Shown piece after piece: positions 47,588 to 57,653 of a DNA stretch of 64,000 bases (positions are counted from its first letter, which is position 1; each line of letters starts with the position of its first letter). The notes beneath the pieces are model-generated. The model saw nothing but the letters and a program-made list of their open reading frames with translations. It was not told the origin of the DNA and did not search any database. The DNA is from Macrolepiota albuminosa. Its lineage: Eukaryota; Basidiomycota; Agaricomycetes; Agaricales; Agaricaceae. The position numbers and the translations under genes were made by a program. The stretch lies in the NCBI GenBank assembly GCA_027475525.1, contig JAMWFC010000079.1:248001-312000 (forward strand). The letters are read 5' to 3'.

Positions 47588-48814
47588 TCAGCCTTTCTTT
47601 CTGATGATTGCTATTTTGTCAGATCCGTATAAACTGTCAGTTGGCTGATCGTTGGGCCAAGCACATTTGACCTCGCAGATGAAGCTGGGCCAATGAAGAT
47701 TGGTGAATTTATGGTGGGTGTAATGATCGGAGTTACCAAGAAGGTACATACATATCATCAGAGAACCCATTTCTGACTTTGCACTCATTACATTAGCCAT
47801 TTTTGTCATGAGAGACCTTGCTTTTTCTTGCTGTAGGAGAGGTCCGTTAACAATATCTTGGTATTTTGTGAGCACTGTGCCAACGGCCTCAAATGCTGTG
47901 TACATTTTAAGCAATGATTTAGTTATATATTTAGTGACATGTAAAAGGACACCCCTGACCGCCGTTTCCGAACAAAGACTAGTTACATCAGTGTTGCATC
48001 TAAACAAATAACTCAAAGATGTGGTGAATGTGTTCAGCCATGGTTCCGCTTTACGCATATTGAGCGCACCTGTTAGAGGGTCGACTTCAGTCTGTTGAAA
48101 GAGTTCTTTGGGAAACCGAGCCTTACATCTGCCCCATTTGTTGTCTAGACACCCTTTATTCTCTTTGCCTAATTTTTTACTTCCGTCCTTCTTATATGAT
48201 GTATGGCAGGTATGTACATTTGACCTAAATACAATGTCATCTACAGTGTTACGGAATTGAGTTCACCAATTAGATGTCTCCTCGCATCCGACACACTCCT
48301 GGGGCAGTGCCTGAGGGTCAGATTGACCAGCATCGGGTATATTATCCTTAGAAGCATCACGGGCTGTTGGTACTGAGAGTTTGTTGATTGAAGTTTCTTG
48401 TTTACTCTGACACAAATGATTGGGAGGAGGGGGCTGAGGCATCGTCCACGTGGGATCAATATATTCTGGCATCTTCTTGGATTTTTCAATGTTATCTATT
48501 ACTTCATCCATTGTTTCTGTAAGGAAGTCGCCAGTGAAGGCAGATTCCAGATATTCCACTAAGGCCCTCTGAAAATCAGATGAGGGGTCCATGATTTTCT
48601 GACGAGCTTCCTCAGGTGATAGACTTCCACGAAGCCAAAGGAGCATATGCAGATGCAAGGTAAGTCTACCTTGCTGCTCGACTGTCCCGTAGTATGCAGA
48701 CGTGTGACCGTACAAGCCTTCGTGTTCAGTATCAACACCCAATACGTGCTTTATGAAAGCAGACACCATAAAATGAAAGAATCTGGCCCCTGCAACAGGA
48801 TTACGTGCAATAAG
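47588..48814 (-). pseudogene. Helitron Rep nuclease catalytic region
   Basis: Minus-strand frames 48769-48263 and 48058-47588, joined in frame, carry NPVAGARFFHF, the HUH motif HLHMLLW at 48656-48637, a Cys/Trp-rich block GCLDNKWGRCKARFP and the Rep tyrosine motif. The tyrosine motif reads LHVTKYITKS: the second Tyr (codon 47929-47927) is present, but the first position is His (codon 47941-47939), where active Helitrons have Tyr. Stops at about 48815, 48263 and 47588 are TGA. The enzyme would nick and join transposon ends; this copy probably cannot. Confidence 0.82.
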
Positions 48815-49474
48815 TCAATATGCAGTGTCAGAAGGTAATAATATATCAGGTTCAAACTTTATATTATCACTGGCATAGTACAGACATATAGGGTGTCTGA
48901 TATTCACAGGCGACAACATTATAAACCAAGAAGGCACGCCTTTGTCAATCACTAATGACCATATCTTGTTTCTCATATGCTTTTTTGTTATTGGAGACCT
49001 GTCAATCTGGCCCGACACAGCATCAACGTCTTCAATAACTTTGAAACATTTCTGTTCCTCCTGGTTTGTGGGCTTGATAATCTCACCTTTGGCCATATGA
49101 TCAGCCATACTTCTGAGTAATTCCATGTCAAAACTTGCTATGCGTTCAGCAATATGAGCAAAGTCGTTTCTTTCAATCGCCAGAAACCCCCCTGTAGTTG
49201 CGGCTCTGATCTGCTCATGACTGAATGCCGCAAAGGGAAAGCCAGTATCTCTCTGGAACCGCTTATCATGATACATGAGGAGATTGCCTTTGTGAACCTT
49301 AACAGAGATACAGCCTTTTACATAGCCTGGACCCCCAAAGCCATATGGAAACAACCAGGGAAACATTTGAGGATAAACAGTTGCGTCCTTCATCCAATTA
49401 AGCCTGGACCCCCAAAGCCATATGGAAACAACCAGGGAAACATTTGAGGATAAACAGTTGCGTCCTTCATCCAA
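48815..49474 (-). pseudogene. Helitron_like_N domain
   Basis: The frame begins within a duplicated block (49324-49477) and reads FPYGFGGPG, then GFPFAAFSHEQIR, MADHMAKGE and SWFIMLSPVNIRHP, the conserved core of the Helitron helicase-like N-terminal domain. It ends with a TGA after SDTAY and the same frame continues with LIARNPVAGARF. The domain precedes the HUH nuclease in all autonomous Helitrons. Confidence 0.82.
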
Positions 49475-49477
49475 TTA
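49324..49477. repeat. exact 77-bp tandem duplication (6 of 6)
   Basis: 49324-49400 is repeated as 49401-49477 (one further base matches by chance). It separates the DUF6570-like frame from the Helitron_like_N frame; removing one copy joins them. Confidence 0.97.
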
Positions 49478-50934
49478 ACTGGACGGGATGAATGTCCAAC
49501 TAGCAGTGCTTTGCCATTGGAGTGCCAGTGCTTTAAAGCAATACCTTTAAGCTCATCTTTTGTTTTTGCTGATAGGCTCTTGCCCGTCAGTCCATGCACA
49601 ACAAAAGGACAATCCCTGGCTGATACCCCATTATTTCCATCAACTTTGTAAACGGCAGGGTCAACTGTTCTGTTTTCCTTCAGAGACTTTTTGTAAACAA
49701 TCTTTACTGGTGGTGTATCTTCTGGATAGTCGTCAAGATTGCTATCACATATTTCAATGTCTGTATAAGCAGAATGATTAAGCTTGAGCCATTCCAATGC
49801 CTGCTTCACAGTGTTTTGGTGGACAAGCAAAGGCAATTGTTTGAGATCTTCCCCAGTAGGCTGACAAGGCCCTGTAAATAGAATAGCTAAAACATCATCC
49901 ATGTCAGCCCTCAGAGGAGGCAGTACATGGTAAACCTTTTCAACGGGAGATTCAAAAGCAATCAAATGTGCGTTCATTTTGCTGAGACCCGAGGACGACA
50001 CGTGTGTGAAACAGAGAGACCTACGTACTTTGGCGACAAGGAGCTGTTCAACCCAATTTAAACGGGATAAAACAACTGGAACAGCACCAATCCAAAAACC
50101 GTTTGCAAGTGCATACTTAGGAACTTTGCCCTTCAACAATGGGATCCTGCACTCTGAACAGACAGAATTGCATCTATGATCCAACACCGGGCCTCTTATT
50201 TCTCTCACAGATTCCGTTCCTGAATGCCTCTCCACTCTGGTAACTCCTTTGGCAGATAACACACCAAGAAACCCTTTCATACTTTTTAGAGTATGCATAT
50301 CCTTAACTGGGCGCAGCAAACCACAAACAGCGCAACCACTTTCTTCTAATTGCGCTGGACTCATTTTGTTGCAAAAGTTGTGTATGATTTGAGTAGTTAG
50401 GCTTGGTGTAAGAGGTGCAGGAGGAAATTCAGGCTTGTCAGGGCCCTGAACATCTGCCTCAAGAACAACTTCATGCTTTTGATTACACACTACAGAGTGT
50501 CTCAGCATGTTTCTTGCTTGTGAACTGAGATCAGCCATCAATACAGTAGACCAACTAACACATTTTGAGCAACTGTGAGAATTAAACAAATCACTTGGAT
50601 GTGACACTCTAAAACGCTTAGGCAGCGCAATCCCATGTATATGTGCTATGGATCGTAGCTGCTTCAATGTGAGATGTTGTGAAAGGGTAGACAAAGACAG
50701 CCTAGCATGCACGTACCCTGCAGTAATCGGGTACGACAGCAAACCAACATCATCTGCATGATTGATGAATTTGAATATGTGCCGCAAGTTGTGTTTGCCC
50801 TGACTTGCGTCGATGTACGTATCTACTTGTGCAAAGGAGAACACATAAGTTTTACCACTGCCTATAGGTCGTCTGAGGACACGTTTAGGTTTACAAAGTG
50901 ATCTTGGACGTCCAAGGGACTTGCGCGTGGACAA
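49390..50934 (-). pseudogene. Helitron N-terminal Cys-rich (DUF6570-like) region
   Basis: This is an open frame of 514 codons. It has a Cys pair (CSKCVSW), a second (CAVCGLLRP) and a third (CSECRIPLLKGKVPKYALANG). WIGAVPVVLSRLNWVEQLLVAKVR follows, in the style of the DUF6570 domain that precedes Helitron_like_N in fungal Helitrons. It ends DATVYPQMFPWLFPYG, after which the 77-bp duplication breaks the frame. The start is the first ATG, at 50934; an earlier coding exon cannot be excluded. The Cys clusters suggest zinc binding and a DNA- or RNA-contact role. Confidence 0.75.
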
Positions 50935-51814
50935 TCAACCACTTCTATGATAAGCTCTAGACGTAGATAGATGCAAATACCCTAATATTCTAAGCCCAGA
51001 TACCACAAACAATTTTACTGCAGAAAAGGTTGAGCTAATAACAACGTGTTGGTCCAAACAAGGCCACGTATCAGGCAAACAATATCCACACAGTAAAGTT
51101 TCGATAGCAAACGCAATGTTACATACATTGTTCCTCATTGTGCGGTTACACAACATAGGACCTAGGTGGCATCAACGCAGGCACGCTAGAAAATCGTGAC
51201 GGGACATGAGGGATCACATCACAAAAAGTCATGTTATCCTGCATTGTTTGAATGTCATGGGAACAGTCAAAACTCTACAATAATATAACCAGGGCATATA
51301 GAACTGACAAAAAACATAGCACCAATTAGGTATGTTGACCCTAAAAAGGGGAAATATCCAATGTGTGTGTGTCCTGTTGCCCATAGAGTCTCAAATCGCA
51401 AGGAAACATGTACACTGATTTGTGCTTGTATCAATCCATATGGTAGTATGCCATTTTGTATAGGTATGATAGCATTGTTCAGTGTCATGGATCGAGCATC
51501 ACTCAGTATCATAGATCGAGCATTGCTTGGTGTTCGACAAAACACATAGGTATTGAGAGCGCGCATGTTGAATTACTGTAGGCCCCCTATCAACCGTACA
51601 TGAGAGATGTTGCACCAAATTAGATACATGCATACCTTGTGAACGATGCATGTTTTAAAACAACGAGCAATATATGGACTAATAGCCAGGCACCGTACAC
51701 AGACAATATCATTGTTGAAATCAACACATGAGTACAAAACAAGTTACATATAAAGCAACCATCATTATGGTCACCTGATCTAACATTACATCATAGCTCA
51801 AAACCATCAAAGGA

Positions 51815-51920
51815 GTGACAGCTTATATAAACCACCGCCAGAGCGACAGCTTACATAAACTACTGCTGGAGCAACAGCTTACATAAACCATCGCTAGAGC
51901 AACAGCTTACATAAACAAGC
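51815..51920 (+). repeat. 28-bp repeat, four copies, plus orientation
   Basis: Units of the ACAGCTTACATAAAC-N5-GCTGGAGCA type occur at a 28-bp period. The inverted counterpart is at 43673-43755. The interval 50935-52200 otherwise holds no gene that I recognise. Confidence 0.85.
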
Positions 51921-52125
51921 ATTAACACAGTAAATGACAAAAGATTCACTTAGTGAACAAACAGTCAAACAGACAACGGCTCAAAAAGTCTATATCGAGA
52001 CTATCAAAACAACATGACACAAAAACAACTGCTAAAGGTAACAAGTAAACGTCCAGTGGCTAGATGGCTAAGGTCACAACTGAGGTCACATACGCCCGTC
52101 TGCCTCCCATGTGGAAGGTCGCTGA

Positions 52126-52155
52126 ATATATATATATATATATATATATATTTTT
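52126..52155. repeat. (TA)n microsatellite
   Basis: About 30 bp of alternating AT ending in TTTTT, just 3' of the multi-exon gene below. Confidence 0.95.
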
Positions 52156-52201
52156 GGCACAGTAACCAGCAAAGACAAAGAAAGAGTGGTGAAAGCAGAA
52201 A

Positions 52202-54324
52202 CTACTTACACGCCTTAGACTTGGCCTTCCCCTTAGTGGCACTGGCGCGGTCCACCACAGGAGCAGGTTCAACAAGATGCATTATGTAAGTAGGGTCATG
52301 CAATACAATGACAAACAGCAAGTTCAAAGTGAGATACCTGAAAACTGTGAGGACATATCCAAACACAACAAACATCAATGTACTTGTGACCACCGGACTC
52401 ATACAAGTTGGCACTAAAACCAACACTGACGACAGAACTTTCCGGAACCTCAACATTGTTGTTTTTGTATGGACACCAAGAAGGAAGAGTATCAAAGTCA
52501 CTGGGTGTAAAACGGAACGGTTGACCAGTTTCTACCCTGCCATCATATACAGGTACTGAGAAAATGTCAGAACACCATCTGGAAATGAGCCTAACAGGAA
52601 CCTTTGTGATCAAACTCAACAACTGGCTTATACAGATCGGCAACCCCAGCCGATTTGAACACAGGAGCATCCATCTTGGTAAACATTGAGTTACTCTTTA
52701 TACCGGAGGGCCTCTTGGACTTAGGGGTCGCGTACCCACCGTCTGAAGTCACATCAAATGCAGAACCAACAAAAACAACGAATCACGACTCACCAACATT
52801 GTATGTAGGGGTTTTACCCTCACCTCGAGTAACAAATGCCACACCATTACCAGAAAGAGTACCTCGAACACCGTCTGGGAGGTTGAAAACACAACCCAAA
52901 ACAGCAAACTGGCAAAGAGACTCCTGATGGAATTCAACAATCTCGATACAATGCTGACCATACTTGTCAGACAGACTCCCAACAAGAACAGAACTGTCAA
53001 ATAAATGCAAGGCAGTTACCACTCCAGAGGTAATACAGATACAAAAGGGACCCGTCAAATCCCAAAGAGCCAATTACTGCTTCGGGATGTTTAGTTGGGC
53101 AGGGTCAGTCCTGGCCAAGTTAACGTAGAAGGCATGACAATTGAATAAAAGAGAAGACAACAACGAACTATTAAAAAAGTCATACACAGGAACAGAAAAA
53201 AATACAAAACAAGAAGCAAAACGCACGTCCAATTGTCTTCATTCATATGCTCAGCAACAACACCAATACACGTGTAACGGATTTTACCATCACTGTTCAT
53301 TTTGTCATATCCAAAAGGCTGGATTATGAGTTGTTTCCTAACAACAAATTGAATAAATGCAAGCAAAATAATAGACATCGGTCCACACTTAAGCAACGGC
53401 AGTCCTTGATAAGTCAACACCATAAACTTTTCTTGAATAGAAGGCTGCATGACTGCATCCACTGCAAGCTCTTCTGCAGGATCGAGCCAAGGATCAATGC
53501 TGCAGCAAGACATCAACAAATGAAGTACAGAGATAAAAGAAAAAATAAAATAAAATAAAACAAAATAAAATAAACATACAATTCAACGCCATCCAAGCGG
53601 ACAATCAAAATCAGAGCACCCAAAACAGACAAAATGGGGACGGGAGGCACAGGAGACTTGCCATCTTCCGACAATCCATAATCGGCAGCAAAATCATCAT
53701 CGACAATAAAGTCCGATAGCATGTTGCTATCGTCATCCGCAACATCCCAATCATGGACATTATTGTTGCTCGCCGCCACAACAAGAGGCTTCTTAACAAG
53801 CGGCCTAGGTACGGGCCACTTAGAAATCCTATACAAAATGAGCACAAGCAAATAACAGAAGAAACAATCCACACTGACACAACAGGCAAGTCATCATCGA
53901 CATTGTCAAACAATTCAACAAGTTTTTTTGGTGCAAAATCATTATCATTTCTGTCCAGCTATCATTCCAGGTTGTTAACCTGGTGGGTGGGAAACTCAAA
54001 ATGCTTCTCATATTGAGATCCATGACTCTTATCGAGCACTGGTCTAGCTTCATGAAAGTGAGTAACAAAGCAACACAGTAAACACACTGATAAACACCCC
54101 ACAGAATGTAGTATCCAACCAAGGGATCAAGAACAAACTAAAGAGAAAGCTGAAAGACATTTCAGACAAGGGCCAGAACAGAATGGACGTAGACACATCG
54201 GACAATGGCAACCAATGATTACATCGATCAAAAAGCCTGTAATTGCTCGCTTTGTCATATTGTCAATAATGGTCTCGTCGATCTTTGCCAATGGCATATA
54301 GGTTCGACTACGACTCACAGACAC
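52202..54324 (-). CDS. unrecognised multi-exon gene beside the Helitron
   Basis: The proposed ATG is at 54324 and the stop TAG at 52204-52202, with at least six short introns. Well supported introns are 53579-53500 (GTATG to CTGCAG) and 53388-53338 (GTGTG to TTAG). The first exon has a tight cysteine cluster (CHCPMC, then CSGPCLKC). Later exons are acidic (DWDVADDD), then carry LWDLTGPFC and VYDGRVETG with FRFTPSDFDTLPSW, and end in a basic GKAKSKACK tail. One TAA near 53055 lies between two coding blocks and may be nonsense. I do not recognise the family. Copies of the 28-bp repeat stand on both sides, so it may travel with the Helitron. Confidence 0.5.
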
Positions 54325-54511
54325 TTGCTCAGGTCTGACTATATCGTTGTCCTGCTTCCTTCCCTAACAAGTCCACTCAACCTGTATTTTGTTTCTCCCT
54401 TGTCCACCAATTCTTCTCCTTTTAGTCGCTTTTATAGTATTACCGCATTATCACATTACCAAATAAACTGTATTTGCCCGCAACTGCAATATCACAAACA
54501 AACAACCGCAA

Positions 54512-54587
54512 GGGCTTACATAAACAGCAGCTGGAGCAACAGCTTACAGAGCAGCAACTTATATAATATCAGCTTACATAACCAATA
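54512..54587 (+). repeat. 28-bp repeat, outer copies
   Basis: GGCTTACATAAAC-AGCAGCTGGAGCA and two degenerate units match the repeat at 51815-51920, with a further single ACGACTGCTGGAGCA at about 54786. The rest of 54325-55057 has no gene that I recognise. Confidence 0.7.
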
Positions 54588-55057
54588 GACAGAAATTTAT
54601 TTATATTTTCTTTTGATGCGACCCCAACTTGTACATATTTATTCACTTTTGTACTTCCTCACTTTTGATGTTCACCAGCTCGTTAGTTCAATAATGTTTC
54701 ATTCCTGCTGACAAGTCAATAGCTACCTATCTAGTGTAGGTAGATTATGTTATTGTAATATAACGATTCATCTATCGACGATGTAAACGACTGCTGGAGC
54801 AAAGAAATAATGAAACATTCACACATCTGACAGAAAACATAACAAATTACATACATAATAAAAAATACATAAACAGAAAACAAACTAAAACAAAACAAAA
54901 TAAAGGATAACAAAACAAACAAATAAAAATAAAAAAACATATTTGTATATATATAAGCAATTATAATCCCTCGACTTGGTGAAATAAACACATAATAATG
55001 CGCTCAACACAAGAAAACTATATATAAAGAAAACGCAAGGATTTTTCAACATGAGGA

Positions 55058-55252
55058 TGAACATAATAGCCGGTAGAGATAGCCGAAAGGGAGCAAATAT
55101 TGAGGACATGGTAGTAATAGCCGGTAACGATAGCTGAAAGGGAGCAAATATTGAGGACATGGTAGTAATAGCCGGTAGTAATAGCCAGCAAAGATGGCCG
55201 AAAGGGAGCAAATATCGAGGACATGGTAGTAATAGCCGGTAAAGATAGCCAA
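55058..55252. repeat. tandem repeat, about 51-64 bp unit
   Basis: Three and a half copies of GGAGCAAATATTGAGGACATGG followed by TAGTAATAGCCGGTA. The unit is 51 bp, and one copy is 13 bp longer. Open frames across it are by-products of the repeat. Confidence 0.9.
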
Positions 55253-55895
55253 AAGGGACGTATAAACGAGACTGGGGATGCGTGTGCATTGCGCACATGT
55301 ATAAGTAGATATCCAGACAAAGCAGTAGTTGGCCAAACAGCGTTCCTGACTATTGTGTGCACGGTATCACTCTGACTCTTCACATCGTCACATCTATGAT
55401 GTGCCAACACAACCAACCCAACCTTATGACACTACTTCCACCAATTGACTTGACCACATCAAATTAAATCGAGTTCTGCCAAGTGTCAATTTTCAATGCC
55501 TGCACACACCCAAAAATAAATCTGAGAAAATGGTCACTCTGTTCCATCCAAGGGTGTCCCTAAGTTGTAAAAATAATGCCATGTCCTGTGTAATTGAACC
55601 CAGTACAACTCACGGTACCCTGCATGGCAGGAAAGCAATCACCAAATGCCGTACTGAGAGGCACAGTGTGCTTGGAGTCTTTTTGTTATAACCTTGAATA
55701 ACCATGAGAATAGCTAAATATCTAAAAACAAAATGGTTACACAAGGTAGCAATAACCTTACAACTTATCCTCTCCACACTCATCTCTCAGACTATTCCTT
55801 TTGGTATTCTTGTCTCAAGGCAGGAAAGCATCAAACAACGTGGCAGTTGTCCTGCTCAGACTTTGAAAGGTACTCACAATCACTCTAGACAAGTC

Positions 55896-57653
55896 AGCAA
55901 CTTACTATGTGCAAGATATCTATACACATAGAACGGCATGTGTTGATCCAACACGTAAGGACACCATGAGAATGAGTGTGGATGCTCGAGCAGAAGACAA
56001 CAGATAACAGAAGCCAGTGCCCAATATCGGACCAATTTACCTTGATCACAAATGAACACAAGAACGTATATATTCGCATACCCATGTTACATACCCACAT
56101 CAATTGACTGAGTGTGATCATTACTCCAGCCACCGAATCAGTTTCAGCCCCTGGAGAACAATGATCATACAAATATAAAACCGGATCTGAGGATTATTCG
56201 CTGGGTCATTACGATATATGATTATGCTGTTAATTTGGAATGTCCCGAGTCATTGAAATAGGGTTTTTTGTCTCAAAAATATGTCAGTATTTTCTTCTCA
56301 GTCATGGGTCCACTATTCAGAAGAATATCTGATGTTGGCTAGAGTTTCCGTTTCCTCGGTTCCTCAAGGTCTTTGTGATGCATACAACTCAATGATTGAC
56401 ATTTGTTCCCCCACAACCAAACATGGTCCCCGTATGAGGAAGATTGTCACAGTTGGATATACCAGCTAAAGATATTGTCAGTCCTGGAATGATCAAAACA
56501 GACCACCACATACAGAAACGACGAAGAGAATGTTCAAAAAGACATTATCAGCTAGTTGAGCTGAATAGTGTGGATCGTTCACAAATAGAAGAAGGCACTG
56601 GGCAAACTGTCGCATGAGTGAGTCACTACATCCATGTTGCAGAATGACAGAACACCATCTGCAGAACACAATATACTGCTCCAGAATCAACAAGGATGTA
56701 TAAAACAATCCTTCCCCAAGAGGGTGGCCAACACTTGGTCTTATGATGTTGCTGAGAGTATTTCCTGTGTAATTCATGATGTCTGAGGAGATTTGATGGT
56801 GATTAGCTCGGATCTCACCAGAGAGTCCACCCAACAAACGATGTAGCAACAAGTGTGGTGGCGAACCCTGTCCAAGTGGATATAAATTTCAGGGACTGAT
56901 TATAATCTTGGTATATATTGACAGGATTTGTAGTGATGACCAGAAGTGCCAGTGTGGTTCCTATGCAATAGGTCAAAGAAAGCAAAAATGCTCCACTTGC
57001 ACGAAAGAAAATACCGAATAAAATTAAATACAATGTAATGGACAAATACAAGGCCCATAGACGTCTTTCAAAGACGGTCCAGGCACGCCATATGATGAAG
57101 ATATCATTGAGGATAGGCTATCTGGATACTGAATCTTCAAGAGACAGGAGAGCCAGTATACTCACGGGAAGTGACTGGAGCCAAAGGCTTGCAATCACAA
57201 GTGGGATTCTTTTCTGGCTATAACCATGAACTCTTTGCTCAAGAGGCATTTTCCTAATCTTAAAGATCTCCAAAAAGGCAAATCCCATTTTCATGAAGCT
57301 TGAGATAGTCCCAAGTAGCGTCAACAGACCAAGAGTGGATATCATTACCACTATGCCAGAGTAAGTGGTTCTATATCCTTCTCTAGGGTGAGGATGAGTG
57401 GCACAAGCATATGTATTGACAGATTCTCGAAACTAACCTGATGTGCTTTGCATGAGAATAGATCACCATGATGAAGATTGGCAGAAAGATGCCTGGAACA
57501 CATTAAGGATGTCAAGGAGGATTGGAAAATACATGAGACTGACGCACCAGTGCATAGTGCTAGAATAACGAAGGCTTCGATCAACCACTCATTAACATCA
57601 AGACCAACATTCTTGAGGGCTTCCTGCTCTTGAGGTGTCATTGTTAAGTGCAA
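55896..57653 (-). CDS. multi-pass membrane protein, multi-exon
   Basis: The start MHLTMTPQEQEALKNVG is at 57653. The first intron is 57547-57493 (GTGCG to CCAG), the second begins at 57437 (GTTAG), and further short introns separate hydrophobic exons near 57350-57118, 57051-56815, 56852-56493 and 56172-55896. Membrane segments visible include LIEAFVILALCTG with IFLPIFIMVIY, ISTLGLLTLLGTIS, LYLILFGIFF and TTLALLVITT. The pattern of a short soluble N-terminus, then about seven membrane helices, fits a large uncharacterised family in agaricomycetes; this is from general resemblance. Exon ends beyond the first are approximate and the 3' end is uncertain. Confidence 0.5.

Larger units (their letters stand above)
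43673..51920 (-). mobile_element. decayed Helitron (rolling-circle transposon)
   Basis: On the minus strand the coding blocks run in order: Cys-rich DUF6570-like N-terminus, Helitron_like_N, HUH Rep nuclease, tyrosine motif, PIF1-family helicase and a cysteine-protease-like C-terminus. This is the arrangement of fungal Helitrons. The ends are not proven: I could not identify a TC start or CTRR end. The limits given are the innermost copies of a 28-bp repeat that stands in inverted orientation on the two sides. The frame is broken by about ten stops, a deletion at Walker A, and three exact 77-bp duplications. Confidence 0.8.

Noticed and set aside
43673..51920. Repeat arrays as a CRISPR array
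   Set aside because: Units are directly contiguous minisatellite copies without unique spacers, and the genome is fungal.
55018..55416. Overlapping minus-strand frames of up to 137 codons with repeated LLLPCP-type peptides
   Set aside because: They are translations of the tandem repeat at 55058-55252 in several frames, not a gene.
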